A program made the position numbers and the translations under genes. This document shows, piece after piece, positions 6,676 through 9,613 of a stretch of DNA of 9,613 bases. The notes under the pieces are model-generated. The model was given only the letters and a program-made list of their open reading frames with translations. It was not told the origin of the DNA and searched no databases. Location: NCBI GenBank assembly GCA_937897085.1, contig CALCOR010000353.1, positions 1 to 9,613 of the forward strand, read 5' to 3'. The stretch comes from an uncultured euryarchaeote. GTDB taxonomy: Archaea; Thermoplasmatota; Poseidoniia; Poseidoniales; Thalassarchaeaceae. Each line of letters begins with the position of its first letter. Positions within the stretch are counted from its first letter, which is position 1.

Positions 6676-7095
6676 TCAGATGCGCAGCCAACGTCCAGTC
6701 TCAGTGTCTCGCCACCACCAGACATCGGAGCCATTCGGGTGCTCCAGCCACTCGTAGCCGTCGTCAAGCCATTCCCCAGGGGCGTTCATGTCCGGGTTCA
6801 ACGGCGGCGCGCGTGCAGCGCGCGGCGGGCCGCGCCGTCGCGGTGGTCCAGACGGCGGCCCACTGCGCTTCTGCTTCCGCTTCCTCCGAGAAGGAGACCC
6901 GTCGTCAGCACCCCATGGATTGACGTTCTCCCAATCGGAGGAATCCTTGAGCGAGCGTTCGTACTCTGATTCACTGACTGCCCTCCCCATGCCAGGCTTC
7001 GTTCTCTTGCTGGTAAAAAGTGTCCAAGCGGCGTACGGAATCCACAACATAACGACTACCGAAGGCACGATGATCAGCCAGAACATCGGTTCCAT
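6676..7095 (-). CDS. Small single-span membrane protein with Trp-rich C-terminal module
   Basis: The protein has 139 residues. Residues 4-27 (MFWLIIVPSVVVMLWIPYAA and following) form one membrane helix, followed by SKRTK, which by the positive-inside rule places the C-terminal part in the cytosol. A polar linker contains SEYERSLKDSSDWENVNPWG, then a basic and proline-rich stretch (about residues 70-100: RRKRKQKR, PPRRRGPPRAARAPP). The last 33 residues are a compact aromatic module, DDGYEWLEHPNGSDVWWWR and TGRWLRI, resembling small WW-like or SH3-like modules; it recurs in looser form at the C-terminus of the upstream Ig-repeat protein. Function is unknown. ATG 7095 has GGTGGG 3 nt upstream; Met4 (7086) is an alternative. 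The linker's Arg/Pro bias and the open frames opposite it are compositional, not a second gene. Confidence 0.72.
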   Translation of the reverse strand: MEPMFWLIIVPSVVVMLWIPYAAWTLFTSKRTKPGMGRAVSESEYERSLKDSSDWENVNPWGADDGSPSRRKRKQKRSGPPSGPPRRRGPPRAARAPPLNPDMNAPGEWLDDGYEWLEHPNGSDVWWWRDTETGRWLRI

Positions 7096-7149
7096 GCACC
7101 CACCACACCTGAGACGTTGCCTCGCCCGGAGCCTTCTCCCGTAGGATGT

Positions 7150-7167
7150 ATTACCCTACAAGGTAAT
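7150..7167. promoter_or_regulatory. Operator-like palindrome overlapping a TATA-like element
   Basis: ATTACC (7150-7155) and GGTAAT (7162-7167) form a perfect 6+6 inverted repeat with a 6-nt centre. On the minus strand the downstream arm overlaps TAATACAT (7153-7146), which could be a TATA box for the gene starting at 7095. A transcription start about 25-30 bp further on would leave a leader of about 27 nt. A dimeric repressor site at the promoter is a reasonable reading. A competing repeat, GTAGG (7141-7145) with CCTAC (7155-7159), overlaps it. Confidence 0.4.
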
Positions 7168-7173
7168 GAAACC

Positions 7174-7199
7174 CTCGGAAAAAGAACCATTTTTCCGGG
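7174..7199 (-). terminator. Probable terminator hairpin after the Ig-repeat protein gene
   Basis: Arms CGGAAAAA (7176-7183) and TTTTTCCG (7190-7197) form a perfect 8-bp inverted repeat with a 6-nt loop, extendable by a T-G wobble and a C-G pair. It lies 16 nt beyond the stop of the large minus-strand gene. In that transcript the second arm holds a U5 run, and another U-run (GGGUUU) follows. Archaeal termination depends on U-runs, so a terminator is plausible; no plus-strand gene ends nearby. Confidence 0.5.
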
Positions 7200-7214
7200 C
7201 ATATTGTGATTTCT

Positions 7215-9613
7215 TCACTCAACGCGTTCCCAGCCGACCGCGCGGAACTCCCACAGCGAGGGCTTTCCGTCAGAGAAAAGATACCATCCCGACTCACCAG
7301 AGCGCGTGCCTGGCAGCGGTTTCAGGAGCTCTCCATCCTCGGTCATCGGGCCAAGACCCGGCTCTGGAGACTCCCCCTCGAGTTCATCCTCCTCCGGTTC
7401 GGAACCGTCCTCAGCCATATCCGGCTCAGCCCACGGATCCTCCAGTTCATCATTCCAGTTACTGCCCCAGTCCTCGCTGTCACCCAGTTCCGACTCGTCC
7501 TCGTCGGCAGAATCCTCGTCTGATTCGGGTTCGGCATCCACCTCGGCTTGCTCACCTTCCTGCTCGTCGGATTCGGCGTCATCCTCGGAATCATCTCCGA
7601 CGTCATCCACGGAATCATCGCCTACTGCGATCTCTTCGCCCTCGGCTTCGACTTCGTCAACGTCAGGTTCATCGACCACTTCCTCGGCGTCCTCGACGAC
7701 TTCGGCCTCCTCATCGGTCTCCGTCGTGCCGAATGCGGCCAAGGCGCTGGACAGGCCGCTTTCCTCCTCAGCCGCAGGAGCGGTAGCAGCAGGCGGTGTG
7801 GCTTGGGGATCTGCACCCTCCCCCCAGCCATATCCATCGGATAGGGACTCGGGATGTGAGGGGGAATCACCCCAGCCATACTCAGGTTTTGACTGAACGA
7901 AGACACCGGGCTGAGGCTGAGGGAGGGCGGCGGTGGTCGAGTTGGCGGCGAGTCCCCGACCAAACAGGAACGCGGGTGGAGGTGCCGCGGGTTTCGGGGC
8001 ACTTTGCTTTCCTCGACGACTCCGCTTCCCACGCTGACCGGCGATGGCGCGGGCCACAGCCGGACTCGGCGGTGGAGGCACGCCAGCAGCCGTTGGTGGG
8101 GGCATCTGTCCGGGAGGCAATACGACACCAGAGGGTATTGGAGGTACAGCAGTGGCAGGCTGCGGCATCCCCGCAAGATCGGGGACAGGAGCAGACACGG
8201 GTATCGGTTCGTGCTCATCCTCGTCATCGTCCTCGAATTCCATGCCATACGCCACCCTTCCGGCTCGGCGGTATGCCAACACCAGCAGCATGGCAATCAG
8301 CAGCCCGACGAACACGCTGCCTAGGGCCATCACATCCTCGCTGGTACCGAGTTGACCAGAGAGCAAGGTGGACTGGACATCGATGAAGGAGGGGTTGCTT
8401 TCAGCCCCATCATAGGTCGCCCTGATCGATTGCTGCTCACCGTGGTTCTCCAGGTTCAGCGTCCACACATCGTCTTCGCAGGTTGCCTCCCCAGCAGACG
8501 AGACGATATTGACGTCGCATGTGGGAATAGCCACCGGATGGCCACTGACGTCGAATCCCTCTATGGTGAACTGGACGACCTCCCCCTGTGTGCCCTCCTC
8601 GGGTGCGTTGATGACGAGATGGTCGAGTCGCCCGGGAAGCAGGTTCACCAGGAAGGTGTGCTCTGTCTGGCCGACGAATGCCCTGAGTTGGATCCAGCCC
8701 ACACCCTCGGCGTGGAAAATGAAGTCACCATCGCCACCGGTCTCCTCGATCGTCCCATGCGATTCATCCACCTGCCACGTGGGGTTGTAATCGTGCCAAG
8801 TGCCCATCACGTCGAGTCCTGACACATGCAGTTGCAGTGATTCGCCGGTGACGACGGTGAGGTACCAGCCGCCGTCGGAATCGGTGAGGTTGAGGTCGAC
8901 CGGCGGAGACCAGTCGACCTGGACGCGGATCTGTGCGGGGATGCCATCCGCTTCGGCGTAGATGTTGTGCTGGCCGCGTACCAAGGCGGTGAAGGTCGCG
9001 TTAGGCGCATCGATAGAGGCGTTTCCTGACGGGCCGTCGACGCTCCAGTTGAACGTGGCGTCGGTGATGATGTTACCATCGAGGTCCTTGGCGACCGGAA
9101 AGAGTTCCAAGGATTCACCGGTGAGTAGGTCCGAGTCATGTCCTGCCAGCGATATCTGAGCGATATCGCCGGCGGTCACCTGGATGGTCAACTCGTCCAT
9201 CATCATGACGTTGCCATTGTCCGGACCGCTGTAGATCGCTCGGACAGTGTACGAGCCGACGCTGTTGCCCTCAAAGGTCGCCGTCGCTCCATCTTGAGTC
9301 AACCAGGAACTGGATTCATTCTCAATCGTGGACCAAGTGCCGTTGACCACCCAGCGATTGTCTCGCTGGTCCGCGACGACCATCGTCAGGTCGAGCGCCT
9401 CATCTGAGGTGATCGAGACGCTGTCATGCTCTATCAACAGGTTCTGGGCGGCACCGCGGCTGACGTTCACCTCCCACGTGTCGCTGAACTCGTCGACTGA
9501 CACGCTGATGTTGAACCGGCCGATCGGTCCAGGGATCCATCTTGGAGATTGTTCGGGAATCAGCTCGATCGCTGAGCCCTCGGGAACGACCCAGTCGGAC
9601 GAGAATGTGACCA
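7215..9613 (-). CDS. Large Ig-repeat surface protein with membrane anchor and acidic cytoplasmic tail (5' partial)
   Basis: The frame stays open to the right edge, so the N-terminus is missing and 798 C-terminal residues are seen. Residue numbers here count from an in-frame GTG at 9503, which is probably not a start. Four tandem Ig-like beta domains (about 17-110, 111-197, 198-290, 291-377) have the TGESLEL, DLDGN and GxYTVRA-type strands of bacterial and archaeal Ig-like domains. There are several N-x-S/T sequons, and the only two ectodomain cysteines (329, 342) may pair. A helix at 391-411 followed by YRRAGR anchors it. The cytosolic part has a Pro-rich stretch (430-580) with basic RGKRSRRGK at 491-499, two YGWG motifs near 542 and 558, an Asp/Glu-dominated region (578-713), and a Trp-rich end (GWYLFSDGKPSLWEF). 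A cell-surface or adhesive role with cytosolic contacts is inferred; no enzyme domain is visible. Confidence 0.85.
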   Translation of the reverse strand, partial: VTFSSDWVVPEGSAIELIPEQSPRWIPGPIGRFNISVSVDEFSDTWEVNVSRGAAQNLLIEHDSVSITSDEALDLTMVVADQRDNRWVVNGTWSTIENESSSWLTQDGATATFEGNSVGSYTVRAIYSGPDNGNVMMMDELTIQVTAGDIAQISLAGHDSDLLTGESLELFPVAKDLDGNIITDATFNWSVDGPSGNASIDAPNATFTALVRGQHNIYAEADGIPAQIRVQVDWSPPVDLNLTDSDGGWYLTVVTGESLQLHVSGLDVMGTWHDYNPTWQVDESHGTIEETGGDGDFIFHAEGVGWIQLRAFVGQTEHTFLVNLLPGRLDHLVINAPEEGTQGEVVQFTIEGFDVSGHPVAIPTCDVNIVSSAGEATCEDDVWTLNLENHGEQQSIRATYDGAESNPSFIDVQSTLLSGQLGTSEDVMALGSVFVGLLIAMLLVLAYRRAGRVAYGMEFEDDDEDEHEPIPVSAPVPDLAGMPQPATAVPPIPSGVVLPPGQMPPPTAAGVPPPPSPAVARAIAGQRGKRSRRGKQSAPKPAAPPPAFLFGRGLAANSTTAALPQPQPGVFVQSKPEYGWGDSPSHPESLSDGYGWGEGADPQATPPAATAPAAEEESGLSSALAAFGTTETDEEAEVVEDAEEVVDEPDVDEVEAEGEEIAVGDDSVDDVGDDSEDDAESDEQEGEQAEVDAEPESDEDSADEDESELGDSEDWGSNWNDELEDPWAEPDMAEDGSEPEEDELEGESPEPGLGPMTEDGELLKPLPGTRSGESGWYLFSDGKPSLWEFRAVGWERVE
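8373..9455 (-). repeat. Four tandem Ig-like domains in the surface protein
   Basis: Segments coded by about 9455-9174, 9173-8913, 8912-8634 and 8633-8373 each have 87-94 residues and a shared strand pattern. Each holds a short strand with an ISLA/LVIN-like core, a TGES or TSDE/TQGE turn, a hydrophobic strand, a D-x-x-x turn, then a final strand pair (YTVRA, HNIYA, IQLRA, SIRAT). Nucleotide identity between copies is low, so this is a protein-level repeat and old. Confidence 0.65.

Noticed and set aside
6671..6678. Perfect palindrome TGACGTCA at the panB end
   Set aside because: It arises because two convergent TGA stops are separated by CG; no further symmetry surrounds it.
7166..7896. Plus-strand Ser-rich and Arg/Pro-rich open frames
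   Set aside because: They are the complement of the Asp/Glu-rich tail of the large minus-strand gene (GAN codons read as Ser/Arg/Pro codons) and have no domain or ribosome site.

Overview
The window reads as a chromosomal segment of a GC-rich marine-type archaeon, most likely of the Poseidoniia (Marine Group II/III, Thermoplasmatota). This is an inference. It rests on a large multi-Ig-domain surface protein with one membrane anchor and a long acidic cytoplasmic tail, on Trp-rich C-terminal modules in two adjacent membrane proteins, on mixed leaderless and GGTG-type translation starts, and on tight gene packing. There is no rRNA or other phylogenetic marker here, so a bacterial host is not excluded. 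I saw no tRNA, rRNA, CRISPR array, insertion sequence or integrase. No gene-free stretch exceeds 300 bases; the longest gap is 7096-7214.

Left part (1-3273): the 3' end of a membrane-anchored protein (1-432, +) converges with a four-helix membrane protein of unknown function (451-909, -). Divergent from the latter is a compact three-gene operon (1001-3273, +). It encodes the two subunits of a class III extradiol dioxygenase of the 2-aminophenol 1,6-dioxygenase type: a catalytic beta subunit with every key residue, then a degenerate alpha subunit overlapping it by 4 bp. A RidA-fold protein resembling 2-aminomuconate deaminase follows directly. Together they look like part of an aminophenol-type meta-cleavage pathway: ring opening between the amino- and hydroxyl-bearing carbons, then loss of the amino group as ammonia. 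The aldehyde dehydrogenase that links these two steps in Pseudomonas is not in the window.

Middle part (3343-6673, +): an APC-superfamily amino-acid/amine permease carries an unusual C-terminal pair of EF-hands. It is followed by a CPBP (CAAX/Abi-type) intramembrane protease and by panB, the first step of pantoate/CoA synthesis. The permease lies 69 bp after the ring-cleavage operon and could import its substrate or another amine, but no direct evidence links them.

Right part (6676-9613, -): a small single-span protein ends in a Trp-rich module. Upstream of it lies a 119-bp intergenic region with nested inverted repeats, then the 3' part of a large Ig-repeat surface protein whose extreme C-terminus carries a similar Trp-rich module.

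The two most noteworthy items are the aminophenol-type ring-cleavage operon in an apparently archaeal setting and the permease/EF-hand fusion, which suggests a calcium-responsive transporter.
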